Positions 22,432-39,035 of a stretch of 64,000 bases of DNA are shown here, piece by piece (within the stretch, counting starts at the first letter, position 1; every line of letters begins with the position of its first letter). A program made the position numbers and the translations under genes. Under the pieces are notes generated by a model. The model had not been told where the DNA came from. It made no database searches and saw nothing but the letters and a program-made list of their open reading frames with translations. The stretch is from Flammula alnicola (taxonomy: Eukaryota > Basidiomycota > Agaricomycetes > Agaricales > Strophariaceae): NCBI GenBank assembly GCA_015499995.1, contig JADNRV010000087.1, forward strand, positions 124,001 to 188,000. Reading direction: 5' to 3'.

Positions 22432-23560
22432 ATGTCATCTACCTCGACCAGTAGACATCGTCGACCTCGAGGCGCAAATCACAGCCAAAACGACGCGGTT
22501 CAACCAGCTCCGGCTCTCCGATGCACCGCTGGACGAGTCGAGAACGACGCTGTCGGAACGAAAAAGACGCTGGCGATGGCGAGCAAGGTGGGGAAGGAGA
22601 ATAAGTAGAAGCAAGATGGTACTGCTGCAGGGGCAGATGCCAGGGCGGGTGCACCGGTGAAGAAAAAGGAGCGGCTGTTTTTGAAAACTGCCAACATTCG
22701 CCTTTCTCTGGTCTCGGATACAAGATACTAATGACTGGCGACCTTCAGCCAGGGTACACGAGACTACGGCCCCGCCGAAATGTTCTGCCGCGCGCACATC
22801 GAGCGCATCATCTGAGAGTGCTTCACGACCTTCGGCGGCGCCTCCCTCGACACGCCCGTATTCGAGCGCAAGGTCGTGCTGAGGGACAAGTATGGCGAGG
22901 ACGCGAAGGTCATCTTCGACCTCATGGATCAGGGCGGTGAGCAGCTGACGCTCAGATATGACCACACGGTCCTGCTGGCATGCTACCTGGCGATGAACGG
23001 GGGCACGGTGATGCGGAACAAGCTGTGGCAGATCGGCAAGGTGTATAGGCGTGACCAGCCGGTGATGAGTGAGGGGCGGATGAGGGAGTTTATGCAGGCC
23101 GTGAGCTCGCCGTCTTTGGGGTGCTACTGCAAGCTAATGAATGGCATTGTCTTTCTAAGACTTTGATATCTCTGGGACATGGGATCCTATGATCCCCGAC
23201 GCAGAGCTTCTCAGCCTGCTCTGCACTATCCGCTCCAAGCTCGACGTCGGCGAATTCACGATCAAGTCTATTTTTCTCTCTTCTCCTATGTACTGCTCAT
23301 GTCATTTGTTTTCAATCATGTGCACAGATCAACCACTGCAAAATCCTCGACGGCAGCGGTTGGCAGAAAATCCGTAGCATCTCCTTGGCGGTGCACAAAA
23401 TGGACAAGGTACAACACCCCTCGTTCCTTGATTTCCGGTAAGTAATGTGACTCTTTTTCACGGCAGTTTCCATGGTCAGAAGTGAAGAAGGAAATGACAC
23501 AAGAAAAAGGGCTCGACGGAGCCATCGCTGATAAGATTGGCGAGTATGTCCTCAATTATT
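22432..23560 (+). pseudogene. Histidyl-tRNA synthetase pseudogene, second copy
   Basis: This copy keeps more of the catalytic half. It contains KKKERLFLKTA, an intron-like gap, [56 protein letters not shown] and [17 protein letters not shown] (motif 2 region). [16 protein letters not shown] and KKEMTQEKGLDGAIADKIGEY follow, all in the order seen in eukaryotic HisRS. A TGA at 22813-22815 replaces what is probably an Arg codon. The frame also changes near 22600 and after 23100, and the C-terminal anticodon-binding domain is absent. It is a non-functional remnant linked to F-box paralogue 2. Confidence 0.88.
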
Positions 23561-24008
23561 CGTTTATTGGAACTTTGCTACACACACTGGGTTCTCGGCC
23601 CTCACATAGTTAGTCTCGATCCAACTTGAAAACAGACCTAATGGTAATCGATTTGATGGGTGCTGTGTTTGCGATTGAAGCCCACAGCACCAGATACGGC
23701 ATCGTCGATTGATAACAACTGTGGGCGCGTGTGCAGCGGTGTGCTGATAGAACGTAGCGCTGACGTAGCCCTCACGTCGCGTATCTTGGCTGGAGCCATC
23801 CACATCTACAGCCATACAAGCGGCATCAATGGTGATCAATTTCGTAACTTATCGGGATAAATCCTTACTAGCGTTGGCGGCTGTTGGCGGGAACTTCACC
23901 GTGATCTTTGACAGCTAACCTTATAAAGGAACAACCGGCCTGCACGGAGTTTGACGCCCACAACACTTTTCATCTAAACACTTGCTGGACGTCTTTCTCT
24001 TCGCGATC
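23561..24008. other. Intergenic region of the second duplicated unit
   Basis: This matches 19540-20009 in pieces, including the short dispersed repeat at 23666-23730 and the region just upstream of the F-box start. There is no gene. Confidence 0.6.
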
Positions 24009-25382
24009 ATGTTGAATCCACCACTTTCTCTCCTCTCGGACGATCTGATTGCTTACATCGCCGAACACGTTGCAAAACTCCCATTTCATGACAAAAACCT
24101 CTGTAATCTATCCCTTGCTGATCGGGCGTTCACGCAGTTCTGTCAAACGCACATCTTCCGGAACCTCGAATTGAACAAGAGCTCGGGAACCAGGAAAGGG
24201 ATATTCAAGGAGCTAGAAAAGGCGAGAAAGATCTTGAATAACAAGCCGTCATTCGCCAACCGAGTCCGCGTGGTCGAGCTTGCCATCTCACACAATCGGA
24301 ATGCGTGGCTTTTCAACGATCCTACCCTCATCGGCATCCTCCAATTGTTCGCCAAGTCGCCGATCCCGCCACATGAACTTCACTTTGGGGGACACGCATT
24401 CTCTCCTTTCACACTCGAGGGCCCCATACTTGTCGTGGGACGGCTCATGCAATCATTCTTTTCGCAGACCCTGACTATTCTCCACCTCACTGAATGCCAG
24501 AACGTTCCATTACCTCTTTTCCTCGCCTGCCCCAGATTGAGGGAAGTGCTCCTTGACAACGTGGAAGTTGCTGAGGAGAGCTACGATAAATACCCGGACA
24601 AACAGTGTTGTGGCCGAGAGTCGCCAGCATTGGAACTTCTCAACTACCGCGACTCGCAGAGCCTTGTCAAACAGATGATCACCCCACCGCCTAGGTTTCA
24701 TACACCTGTGGTCCTTTGGTCGAAATTGCGCGTTCTGATGCTATCTCCGCACGAGAAGGAAGAAATGGCGTGTTTGTAAACTATCCTCGATATGGCTTGC
24801 AACACACTGGAGGAATTGTACCTCACTAATCTACATGTGGGCGACGGTAGGTGCAGTGCTCTTGATTAAATGAAACGAATTTGATAGGTTTCTTATCAAG
24901 ATGAAGAACTCTCACTTGCTGGACTCGTGAACCTCAGCAATCTTTCGCACCTGCACGTATTTGCGCTCAACGCCACTATCAAATGTGACGTACCAGGGTC
25001 TGCGGTCCTCCGCGATATCAACATCGTCCTCGGTACGATACTTGCATGCAATAAAGTCACGAACCTCTCATTCTACTTTAAAATCTTCGGTGAGCACCCT
25101 TTTGGTGGATGTCTTGATGAAGATTGGGTTGGAATATGCGACGAAGTGATACGCATTTCTGCTGGGAAGCCTCTCGAGTTGGATTTACACACGACAGTGT
25201 CTACGAAAAAATTAGAATGGCAACACCCGGGAGAAGACAAGCTGTACGTGCACATTATGGAGAGGATAGCATCGCTTTCAGACTATCCGAAAATTTGTAC
25301 CCACTTTTGGAACCCCACCTGTTGGACTCAAGGCCTTCCTCCGTTCCCCAGGGGCCAAGTCCGCAGTAGATGTAGACGCTAA
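24009..25382 (+). pseudogene. F-box-like protein gene, paralogue 2, nonsense-mutated
   Basis: Same two-exon layout as its relatives: exon 1 is 24009-24846, the intron 24847-24900, and exon 2 24901-25382. In exon 1 a TAA at 24777-24779 replaces the Gln codon that the other copies have in the CLQPILDMAC block. The downstream sequence remains open, which suggests that this is a single recent nonsense change. A truncated protein of 256 residues holding the F-box-like start is possible. Confidence 0.85.
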
Positions 25383-25735
25383 GTAGAATACTCTGTATCG
25401 TTCCTTATGCCTATCTACTACGTCTTTAGAACCTGCGACCTGCTCGGGACACTCGCCCTAATGGATCATGGATCATCATTCGGAAACATAATTTACATAG
25501 TCCAGAAAGGCTATAGATCTTTGTCCGGCAATTGAGGTATACATCAGAAAGTACTGTAGCTATTGGAATCACAATCACACGACGACATTTACCAAGCTGT
25601 GAGTTGAATTGAAGTCCCCAACGTGATTGCAAGCAGAATTGGAGACTAGTACGAGTAGAGCATACACCTAGTAAGTTTGAAGGTAGTACGAGTAGCAGGT
25701 CAGGCATGATCTACATACCCTCAGCCTAGGACTCT
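25383..25735. other. Intergenic, 3' flank of F-box paralogue 2
   Basis: The first ~90 bp match the 3' flanks of paralogues 1 and 4 (CCTGCGACCTGCTCGGGACAC). Nothing else is recognised. Confidence 0.5.
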
Positions 25736-26680
25736 GACAATTTCACGACGTCTTCAGGATCTTCAATTTCGCTGCCGTCGGCTGTCGCGTCCACGTCGAC
25801 CGACTCAATAGCCGCTGTCGAGGCGTTGTTGATCTCGCCCCACACCCGCTGTGACAGCTTTAACACGGCCTTGTAGTGGGCGGCGGTCCGAACAGCCCAG
25901 GACTTGCGGACGAAACTTGTTTTCGTCTCCTTGGTGGGTCCATTTCCAGTTCGCCATAGTTTGAGTGCACGCTCATGCTTGAAAGTAATTTTTAGTCTAA
26001 AAGAAATTTAGCAATAAAGAGACATATCGCTGCTGCAGATAGGGAGAGCGCACCCACTTGATAGCCATAAAACCTGTCTGTTTTGGTTATGACCTGTTGG
26101 TGGGCGGTGAAAACTTTGATGATGGCGGGAGAGCGATACGCTCCAGACTAATAGCCACAGTGTCAGTTAGACAGAAAGATTGTGAGAAGGTCTGAATACT
26201 CACCTCGGTTTCCGGATCATGATAGGTGTACGATAAGTTCTTTTCTCGGGGTATTCCTTGCGTTGATTCGTTGAGTTCTTGTACGGTTCAGCCCTGAGTA
26301 TTTTTCCGAGTCGCTGTAGAGCATGTTTGATGACTGCACCCCCCATTTAATATTGATGATATGAGTAATAATCAAGTTGAACTCCCCACGTACCACGGCC
26401 TGCACAGCGTCGTAAGCAGGTATTTCTGGGAATTCCTCATTCCAGCTATCTTCGACAACGTTCTGGAGATTGGGGTGGGAGTTGGCTGCAAATGGTTTCT
26501 TGAGAGTTCCAGCCCAATCGACAATATCCGGAACGATGGCGTTGCGCCAGGTCTGGAGGTCTTGCATCGGATTTTCGAAAGGCAAATGGCCGTTTTTGTA
26601 ACGAGGCTTGGCTACAGGACGGCCAGAGGCACCGCGCTTGGCGGCAGTAATATCTGCTGCCTTCAGTTTGATGTCCATCT
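25736..26680 (-). CDS. Hypothetical basidiomycete-type protein or fragment, multi-exon
   Basis: Exon-like pieces on the minus strand read GRPVAKPRYKNGHLPFENP...FAANSHPNLQNVVEDSWNEE, then YRSPAIIKVFTAHQQVITKT near 26100, then ERALKLWRTGNGPTKETKT...SWAVRTAAHYKAV and an acidic tail ending at a TAG at about 25727. Introns are visible (GTGAGT near 26203, GTGGGT near 26057). The style resembles the uncharacterised helical proteins scattered in Agaricomycete genomes, possibly DUF6532-like, but that is only an impression. The frames at about 26350-26220 are ambiguous, so it may be a decayed copy. Function is unknown. Confidence 0.45.
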
Positions 26681-26744
26681 AGTTAAGTACCTGTGGATGA
26701 GGAGGCTACGGTCCGTCGACAGATCATCTGTACTTATTAAATAA

Positions 26745-28605
<1,861 letters not shown>

Positions 28606-28663
28606 GAAACGGTTGCCATGCTGTTCGATTGCCACAGATTGTTTGTGACTAAGAATGGGGTTA

Positions 28664-29751
28664 TTGCTGTTTTCATAAATCCTGGCGAAGCTGCCTTTTT
28701 GGGCGAAACCAAATTTTTCGTCACATCCGAGCTGTCGTTTTGTATGCGCCATAGCTCTCTCGTTTCTCAACCAAATTGAATGATTTTAAGTGCGTCGGAA
28801 TTGCACGAACGTAAGCTTTTGAATGGTCTAAGAAAATTGGGATATATAAAGGTTTAAGAAATGTCACTGTTACTCGCTGAAAAGCAGTCTCCAGCCCTCA
28901 AAACATGGCAAACCTCCTCATTTCTTCTCGAATACCGAGGATCTGGTGTAGGATTATGTTCTAGCAATAGCTCTGCAACCAAAAACTATCAATAAACGAA
29001 GGAATATATGGATAGGCAATAGCCTTGACCAACCAACCGGAACTAATGCCACGTCACATCCTCTTGCTCTCTACATATCAACCTAAAATTGCTAAAAAGG
29101 ACAGGAAAGGCCCCAAAACCTTCAAAAGAAGTCTCTAGATTGGTTATATCTGACTTGAGAGCTGAGGATCCTGCACTAGAACCTGCAAAGCCTGCTGCGC
29201 TCTCTTGGCGCTCTCCTGCACTTCCTAACTTGAAGATTTCCTTCGAAAACTTGACTGTTCTTTGCTGCAAGAGCATTAAACCCTAGTATAATGTTGGAGA
29301 TGATAATCTGTAATGGTAGAGTTGGCAGGAGAAGACAAGTTGAGTATTGGTTTCCTGACATTGCACAGGGTTACCTACTAGCCACCCTATTTCTGCTCTT
29401 CCTCTGCCCAAAAACATATATTTGCTGTGTTATACACTATTCAAGTACTTATAATACATTCTGTACCTTCAGAGAATCATATATCATGAAGAAATGTACA
29501 GATTTGCTATGTTTCAAGGGATTTAGGTTCCGAGAGGCCGTGATACTATGAGATTTCGTACAGCGAGAAATAGCCTAACTGTATCACACCATTCGAAAGC
29601 TTAAGTTCATGCGATTCCAATGCACTAAAAATTATTCAATTTGGTTGAGAAACGAGAGAGCTATGGCGCATACAAAACGACAGCTCGGATGTGACGAAAA
29701 ATTTGGTTTCGCCCAAAAAGGCAGCTTCGCCAGGATTTATGAAAACAGCAA
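28664..29751. mobile_element. TA-flanked non-autonomous element, 1,088 bp, with 118-bp perfect TIRs
   Basis: The ends TTGCTGTTTTCATAAATCC... are inverted repeats identical over 118 bp and similar to about 150 bp. TA flanks both sides (28662-28663 and 29752-29753). The equivalent empty site, GGGGTTAACGATAATTC, is found at 36182-36198 upstream of F-box paralogue 5. The ~790-bp interior has no transposase-like frame. It sits between MCM6 pseudogene 1 and F-box paralogue 3. Confidence 0.92.
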
Positions 29752-29955
29752 TAACGATAATTCTATGAGACTAACCTCGGTGCACTTGAATTGCTGTTCA
29801 GTGTCGTGTATGAGAAGGTTGCACACCTCGCAAATGAAGCTTCCGAAAACAGTTCTGGTCGGACCTCGCTGGTATGCGTCAGCCGATATTCATCGGAGTT
29901 GCTATTTTGTCTGTCACGGAGTTTGACATGGCTGGATGTCTTTCTCTTCGCTATC

Positions 29956-31329
29956 ATGTTGAACCCACCGCTTTCTCTCCTCTCAGACGATCTGATTGCT
30001 TACATCGTGGAACACATTGAAAAACTCCCATTGCGTGACAAAACCCTCTATAACCTATCCCTTGCTGATCGGGCATTCACGCAGTTCTGTCAAACATACA
30101 TCTTCCGGACCCTCCGCTTGGGCCAGGGCGGGGGAAGCAAGAGCAGGATATCCAAGAAGTTAGAAAAGACGAGAAAGATCTTGAACGACAAGCCGTCATT
30201 CGCCAACCGAGTCCGCGTGGTTAGGCTTGCCATCTCACACGACCGAAATGCATGGCTTTTCAACGATCATACCCTCATCGGCATCCTCCAACTGTTCGCC
30301 AAGTTGCCGGTCCCACCACATGAACTTCGCTTTGGCGGAGTCGCATTCTTTCCTTTCACACTCGAGGACCCCATACTCGTCGTGGGACGGCTCATGCAAT
30401 CATTCTTTTCACAGACCCTGACTATTCTCCACCTCACTGAATGCCAGAACGTTCCATTACCTGTTTTCCTCACCTGCCCCAGGTTGAGAGAAGTGCGCCT
30501 TGATGACGTAGAAGTTGCTGAGGAGAGCTACGATCAATACCCAGACAAACAGTGCTCTGGCCGAGAGTCGCCAGCACTGGAACTTCTCGACTATCGCGAC
30601 TCGCAGAGCCTTGTCAAACAAATGATCACCCCACCTCCTAGGTTTCATACATCTGTGGTCCTTTGGTCAAAGTTGCGCGTTCTGACGCTATGTCCGCACG
30701 AGAAGGAAGAAATGACCTGCTTGCAACCTATCCTCGATATGGCTTGCAACACACTGCAGGAATTGTATCTCACTAAGCTACGAGTGGGCGACGGTAGGGG
30801 CAGTGCTTTTTATAAAATAACGTGAATTTGACGGGTTTCTTACCAAGATGAACAACTCCCACTTGCTGGACTCGTGAATCTCAGCAATCTTTCGCACCTG
30901 CACGTATTTGCGCTCAACGCCGTTATCAAATGTGACGTACCAGGGTCTGCGGTCCTCCGCGATATCAACATCGTCCTCGGTAAGATACCTGCATCCAATA
31001 AAGTCACGAACCTCTCATTCGACTTTAAAATCTTCGGTGAGCACCCTTTTGGTGGATGTCTTGATGAAGATTGGGTTGGAATATGCGATGAAGTGATACG
31101 CATTTCTGCTGGGAAGCCTCTCGAGTTGGATTTACAGATGATAGTGTCTACGGGAAAATTAGAATGGCAACACCCAGGACAAGCCGAGCTGTACGTTCAC
31201 ATTATGGAGAAGATAGCATCGCTTTCAGACTATCCAAACATTTGTACCCACTTTTGGAATCCCACTTGTTGGACTCAAGGCCTTCGTCCGGTCCCCAGAG
31301 GCCAAGTCCGCAGTAGATGTAGACGCTAA
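29956..31329 (+). CDS. F-box-like protein, paralogue 3 (intact)
   Basis: Exon 1 is 29956-30793, the intron 30794-30847 (GTAGGG...CAAG) and exon 2 30848-31329, giving 439 residues in one frame. The first ~50 residues have an F-box-like pattern (PLSLLSDDLIAYIVEH...LYNLSLADRAFTQFCQTYIF). Leucine-rich, irregular repeats then follow (TILHLTECQNVPLPVF, PRLREVRLDDVEV). Exon 2 encodes a conserved NLSHLHVFALNA...GGCLDEDWVGICDEVIRIS region and ends in a basic VRSRCRR. A role as an SCF adaptor is inferred only. An upstream extension in frame to 29791 exists, but it is not shared by the other copies, so I take the conserved Met. Confidence 0.75.
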
Positions 31330-31339
31330 GCAGCATGCT

Positions 31340-32060
31340 CTGTATTGTTGGGAGAAACACATCTCGCGAGATTTTATGGAGGTATTTGCGGTGCGCGGCG
31401 AATTTTAAACAGTGATATTCCTCTCCGCATGGGCAGTCCTCGTCTTTGTCTGGGAAGAATCGCCGTCGAAATTCGCCGGTGTAGGCAAGGCCTGTTCTGC
31501 ATTCGATGAGTCCGCCGAAGGTTTCGCGCGCGGTGTTTACGAAACGTTTGGTTGGGCGTATGATGCCGCCACCACTCTGAGATGGGATGAGCTCTGGTTC
31601 GCTGGGAGTGCGAGGTTGACGGTTTCGACAATTTCTACCCAGTCAATGCGCTAGTCTGTTGCAACCCTGTTGGGCAGGAATTGGATTACTAGGTGGGTTG
31701 GGTGGTGGGCTCTGTTTGGATTGGATGGGGCTCGCGCCTTGGGCGTGTCGTTCGGAGTGTCTGTCGCTGACAGCGTCGGCGCGTTGTGGCTCGGTTTGGC
31801 GTTGGGTTTACCAATTCGCTGCGCCGTTATCTGTGGCAGCGTGTTTTGGGGAGCTGGTGCAGTGTGGGTGCCGTGGCCCGTTTGATACGGTGTCAATGCG
31901 CTTCTCGATGGAGGCCAGGCGCCGGCTGTTCTCTGAGGAGTTCTGTGATCCGTGCTTTGAGTGTGGTTTTTGTTACCCTTGTGGGGCCAAAGCCGTCTGA
32001 ATTTTCTGGTGGGTGTTCTGAGGTGCTTCTCGGTAGGAGTGGGGTTACACTAGTGCTCAT
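31340..32060 (-). mobile_element. LINE (non-LTR retrotransposon) fragment
   Basis: The minus strand opens at about 32060 with a Pro/Thr-rich gag-like stretch (MSTSVTPLLPRS...). It then passes near 31600 into RFVNTARETFGGLIECRTG, YTGEFRRRFFPDKDEDCPCGE, which is the Cys-rich tail typical of fungal LINE reverse transcriptase ORFs. The body of the reverse transcriptase is missing, so it is an internally deleted and truncated copy. Frames are broken between the pieces. Confidence 0.6.
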
Positions 32061-32200
32061 TTTATTCTTACTCGACGCTGTGCAGTCCTTATTCTTGGTA
32101 CAGATGTACCGTGGGAATAGGCGAGGTCGTGGCAGTGCGGGATCAACTTGAAGGAGCGATGTCATCTAAATGCTCGCTGGATATCTTCCTCTTCGCTATC

Positions 32201-33568
32201 ATGTTGAATCCACCACTTTCTCTCCTCTCAGACGATCTGATTGCTTACATCGTCGAACACGTCGAGAAATTTCCGGATGAAGACCTCTATAATCTATCCC
32301 TTGCTGATCGGGCATTCACGCGGTTCTGTCAAACGTACATCTTCCGGACCCTCCAATTGGGCCAGAGCTGGGGAACCAAGAGCAGGATATCCAAGAGCTT
32401 AGAAAAGAAGAGAAAGATCTTGAACTTCAAGCCGTCATTCGCCAACCGAGTCCGCGTGGTTGAGTTTGCCATCTCACACAAGCGGAATGCATGGCTTTTC
32501 AACGATCCTACCCTCATCGGCATCCTCCAACTGTTGGCCAAGTCACCGGTCCCACCACATGAACTTCGAATTGGCGGAGTCGCATACTGTCCTTTCACAC
32601 TCGAGGACCCCATACTCGTCGTGGGACGGCTCATACAATCATTCTTTTCGCAGACTCTGACTATTCTCCACCTCGCCCAATGCCAGAACGTTCCATTTCC
32701 TCTTTTCCTCACCTGCCCCAGGTTGAGAGAAGTGCACCTTGACAAAGTGGCAGTTGCTGAGGAGAGCTACGATCAATACCCAGAAACGCAGTGTTGTGGC
32801 CGAGAGTTGCCAGCACTGGAACTTCTCAACTACCGCGAATCGCAGAGCCTTGTCAGACAGATGATCACCCCACCGCCTAGGTTTCATACACCTGTGGTGC
32901 TTTGGTCAAAGTTGCGCGTTCTGACGCTATCTCCGCACGAGAAGGAAGAAATGACCTGTTTGCAACCTATCCTCGATATGGCTTGCAGCACACTGGAGGA
33001 ATTGTACCTCACTAATCTACATGTGGGCGACGGTAGGTGCCGCGCTTTTAATAAAATGACGCGAATTTGACAGGTTTCTTAATAAGACGAACAACTCTCA
33101 CTTGCTAGATTTGTGAATCTCAGCGATCTTTCGCACCTGCACGTATTTGCGCTCAACGCCACTATCAAATGTGACGTACCAGGGTCTGCGGTCCTCCGCG
33201 ATATCAACATCGTCCTCGGTACGATACCTGCATCCAATAAAGTCACAAACCTCTCATTCGACTTTACAATCTTCGGTGAGCAGCCTTTTAGTGGATGTCT
33301 TGATGAAGATTGGGTTGGAATATGTGACGAAGTCATATGCGTTTCTGCTGGGAAGCCTCTCGAGTTGGATTTACAGATGTCAGTATCTACGAGAAAATTA
33401 CAAGTCCATCACCCAGGAGAAGACGAGCTGTACATGCACATTATGGAGAAGATAGCATCGCTTTCAGACTATCCAAGTCTTTGTACCCACTTCTGGAACC
33501 CCACTTGTTGGACTCAAGGCCTTTGTCCGTTCCCCAGAGGCCAAGTCCGCAGTAGGTGTAGACGCTAA
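32201..33568 (+). CDS. F-box-like protein, paralogue 4 (intact)
   Basis: Exon 1 is 32201-33032, the intron 33033-33086 and exon 2 33087-33568, coding for 437 residues. It differs from its neighbours by a two-residue shorter loop after the F-box helix (VEKFPDEDLYNLSL) and by scattered substitutions spread over the leucine-rich part (LAQCQNVPFPLF, REVHLDKVAV). There is no stop or frameshift. It has no linked MCM6 or HisRS passenger; a LINE fragment lies upstream instead. Confidence 0.75.
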
Positions 33569-34214
33569 GTAGCATGCTCTGTATTGTTCCTTAGGCTATC
33601 TAATACGTCCTTGGAGCCTGCAACCTGCTCGGGACACTTGCCCTAATGGATCATCGAATGGATCATCATTCAGAAACTCTTGATCGCATTTCACATATGC
33701 ACCCGCACACTGTCCAGTGTCATCCCTAGAACCACCAGTACATACACAACTTTTGCTGATATCTACACACTAGAAAGGTCATCTGCACACCCAGTGATGG
33801 GCATGGGTTACCCACTGTTGAATTTTCAGTGGCCCACACCGATACCCACAGAAACCCATACCTGAGGAGGCTATAGGCCACCCGTTTCTATGGGCGTCGC
33901 AACCAAATATGTCGGCCCGGAATTTCAAACTCTGCTCGGACAGAAGTCTCTGATCAATATTCAATATTCAATCCTTGTCGAACACTGCGACCGTTCTCTG
34001 TTCGCGATGTTCATCGCCCGTTCTGTATATTGCTATTGCCACACACCGTCACATCCCAATTGGGACCTGGCACGACACTCCTGTTTGCCCCACAAGTGAC
34101 AAAGGGCACAATAAGTTTACGGAAACTGCTGTAACTTGAGGAGACTGATTTAAACAGGCTGAGCTGAGCTGCTGAGGTGATACGCGTTTTTATGCATACG
34201 ACAGATCATCTGTA
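33569..34214. other. Intergenic, shared 3' flank of F-box paralogues 4 and 5
   Basis: This matches 37765-38110 downstream of paralogue 5, including GATGGGCATGGGTTACCCAC and AAACCCATACCTG strings. The repeated TGGGTAT/ATACCCA words in both orientations suggest a decayed short element. No gene. Confidence 0.5.
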
Positions 34215-36150
<1,936 letters not shown>

Positions 36151-36390
36151 TGGGACATAGCGATGGCTGGAGATTGTTTGTGGGGTTAACGATAATTCTA
36201 TGAGACTAACCTCAGTGCACTTGAATTGCTGTTCAGTGTCGTGTATGAGAACGTGGCAACCCTCGCAAATGAAGCTTCCGAAAGCAGTTCTGGCCGGACC
36301 TCGCTGGTATGCGTCAGCCGATATTCATCGGAGTTGCTATTTTGTCTGTCACGGAGTTTGACATAGCTGGATATCTTTCTCTTCGCTATC

Positions 36391-37764
36391 ATGTTGAATC
36401 CACCGCTTTCTCTCCTCTCAGACGACCTGATTGCCTGCATCGTCGAACACATTGCAAAACTCCCATTTCAGCGTGAAAACCTCTATAATCTATCCCTTGC
36501 TGATCGGGCTTTCACACAGTTCTGTCAAACGTACATCTTCAGGACCTTCCAATTGGGCCAGAGCTCGGGAACTAAGAGCAGGATATCCAAGAAGCTAGAA
36601 AAGACGAGAAAGATCTTGAACTCCAAGCCGTCATTCGCCAACCGAGTCCGCGTGGTTGAGCTTGCCATCTCACACAAGCGGAATGCATGGCTTTTCAACG
36701 ATCATACCCTCATCGGCATCCTCCAACTGTTCGCCAAGTCGCCGATCCCGCCACATGAACTTCACTTTGGGGGACACGCATTCTGTCCTTTCACAATCGA
36801 GGACCCCATACTCGTCGTGGGACGGCTCATGCAATCATTCTTTTCGGACACCCTGACTATTCTCCACCTCACTCAATGCCAGAACGTTCCATTACCTCTT
36901 TTCCTCATCTGCCCCAGGTTGAGAGAAGTGCTCCTTGCCAAAGTGGGAGTTGCTGAGGAAAGTTACGAGAACTACCCAGACAAACAGTGTTCTGGCCGAG
37001 AGTCGCCAGCACTGGAACTTTTCGACTATCGCGACTCGCAGAGCCTTGTCAAACAGATGATCACCCCACCGCTTAGGTTTCATACACCTGTGGTCCTTTG
37101 GTCGAAGTTGCGCATTCTGACGCTATCTCCGCACGAGAAGGAAGAAATGGCCTGTTTGCAACCTATCCTCGATGTGGCTTGCAACACACTGGAGGAATTG
37201 TATCTCACCAATCTACGCGTGGATGACGGTAGGTGCAGTGCTTTTAATAAAATGAAGCGAATTTGACAGGTTTATTAACAAGACGAACAACTCTCACTTG
37301 CTGGACTCGTGAACCTCAGCGATCTTTCGCACCTGCACGTATTCGCGCTCCATGCCACTATCAAATGTGACGTACCAGGGTCTGCGGTCCTCCGCGATAT
37401 CAACATCGTCCTCGGTACGATACCTGCATCCAATAAAGTCACAAACCTCTCATTCGACTTCACAATCTTCGGTGAGCACCCTTTTGGTGGATGTCTTGAT
37501 GAAGATTGGGTTGGAATATGCGACGAAGTGATACGCATTTCTTCTGGGAAGCCTCTCGAGTTAGATTTCAAGATGACAGTGTCTACAGCAAAATTACAAT
37601 GGCAACACCCGGGAGAAGAAGAGCTGTACGTGCACATTACGGAGAGGACAGCATCGCTTTCAGACTATCCCAAAATTTGTACCCACTTTTGGAACCCTAC
37701 TTGTTGGACTCAAGGGCTTGGTCCGTTCCCCAGGGGCCAGGTCCGTAATAGATGTAGACGCTAA
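36391..37764 (+). CDS. F-box-like protein, paralogue 5 (intact)
   Basis: Exon 1 is 36391-37228, the intron 37229-37282 and exon 2 37283-37764, giving 439 residues without stops. The F-box-like N-terminus is followed by the same leucine-rich blocks as the other members (TILHLTQCQNVPLPLF, PRLREVLLAKVGV). Its upstream region is the empty-site version of that of paralogue 3. This shows that the MCM6-plus-F-box block was duplicated before the 1,088-bp element entered copy 3. Conservation of an open frame in three of five copies suggests that these are still under some constraint. Confidence 0.75.
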
Positions 37765-39030
37765 GTAGCGTTCCTTGCTTAGGCCTATCTACATGTCCTT
37801 AGAGCCTCTGACCTGCTTGGGACAAATGGATCATCATTCAGAAACATGGTTGCAACCTGACCCTTGACCCCATTTCACATATGTACCTGTGCATCATCCC
37901 GCTGAGAACTATGTACACATCTTCGATCTTATCTGCACCCTAGAAAGCTCATCTGCACACCTAGTGATCAACTCGTGAATCATCGTGATGGGCATGGGTT
38001 ACCCACGGTTAAATTTTCAATGACCCACACCCATACCTGCTGAAACCCATACCTGTGGATGAGGTACGGCTATGGGCAACCCGCTTTTGTGGGCAGGCGA
38101 AACCGTACTTACGGGAATGGGAAGGGTAATGATCGTAATTTTGGCTGACTACATTACACTAGGCTTCACTGCGCCTGCGGCTTCGCCGCAAGCGTGTCTG
38201 CAATTATTGTACGACGGAGTCGCACCTCGCAGACTGATTTGAGACTGATGCCAGTGATGGGGAGCTTGATAGTAATACATCCTAGCACAGGTCTTATTCC
38301 CACGTGGTGACGATCAAAACGCCAGTGGATCACGTGGGCTTAGACATTTGGTACTTAGCCTAAGCTATTAGTATGTGAGAATTGAGAATTTAAATTGGAC
38401 GTTACACAAGTAACTCAGGTAATAGCAATCTACTGGTCAGCTCATCATACTTAGTGAATGCTACTGTGAGCGGGACGTTAGCCAGATTAGCACTCCACTC
38501 AAGACCAGAGATCCATGAGAGAATCCCCAGGAATCTCAGATCAACCACCGGTGGTGCAGTAGCACGAAAATGACTCAGAGAATCAAAGAAAAAAGAAACG
38601 AAGTAAAACCATGGAACACACTGGCGGACACATCAGGAAAAAACCCTATGTATATGTTGTACAATGTTGCATCTGTAGCATTTATAGACCGGTCGACATC
38701 CCCCTAAAATATTGTACAATGTAGCTCCCCAGAACGGCTACATTTATCTCCGTTGCTCCTGTAGTCTTGTAGCAAAATAGTCAACATAGCCTACATATGG
38801 ATTTATATCCTAGGTAGTTGTTTACTTAAGAAGACCCAATTTTGCAGCTCATGGTTAGGAAAGAGTGAGAATGAGAAACAAATTGATTCAAACTCGACTA
38901 TCTATACAGCTAACAAGCTAACTATCTGTTGACATCAATCGCGCCAGTCGCTTGCTAGGGTGAATATGCATGGTACGCGCTGGGCAAATGCAACCAACCT
39001 TCAACCAACACGCTCCCGCTCATCTATCTC
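37765..39030. other. Intergenic, no gene recognised
   Basis: The first ~350 bp match the 3' flank of paralogue 4. A short GC hairpin (GCCTGCGGCTTCGCCGCAAGC) lies near 38194. Two CACGTGG/CCACGTG words occur at about 38300-38338. The rest is AT-rich with nothing recognisable. Confidence 0.5.
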
Positions 39031-39035
39031 CCGAG

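Noticed and set aside
25736..26680. Transposase assignment for the minus-strand hypothetical
   Set aside because: There are no catalytic acidic motifs, zinc finger or terminal repeats around it; the resemblance was only to transposon-rich neighbourhoods.
32111..32200. Longer N-terminus for F-box paralogue 4 starting at 32111
   Set aside because: The extra residues are not shared by paralogues 1, 2, 3 or 5, while the Met at 32201 is conserved in all.
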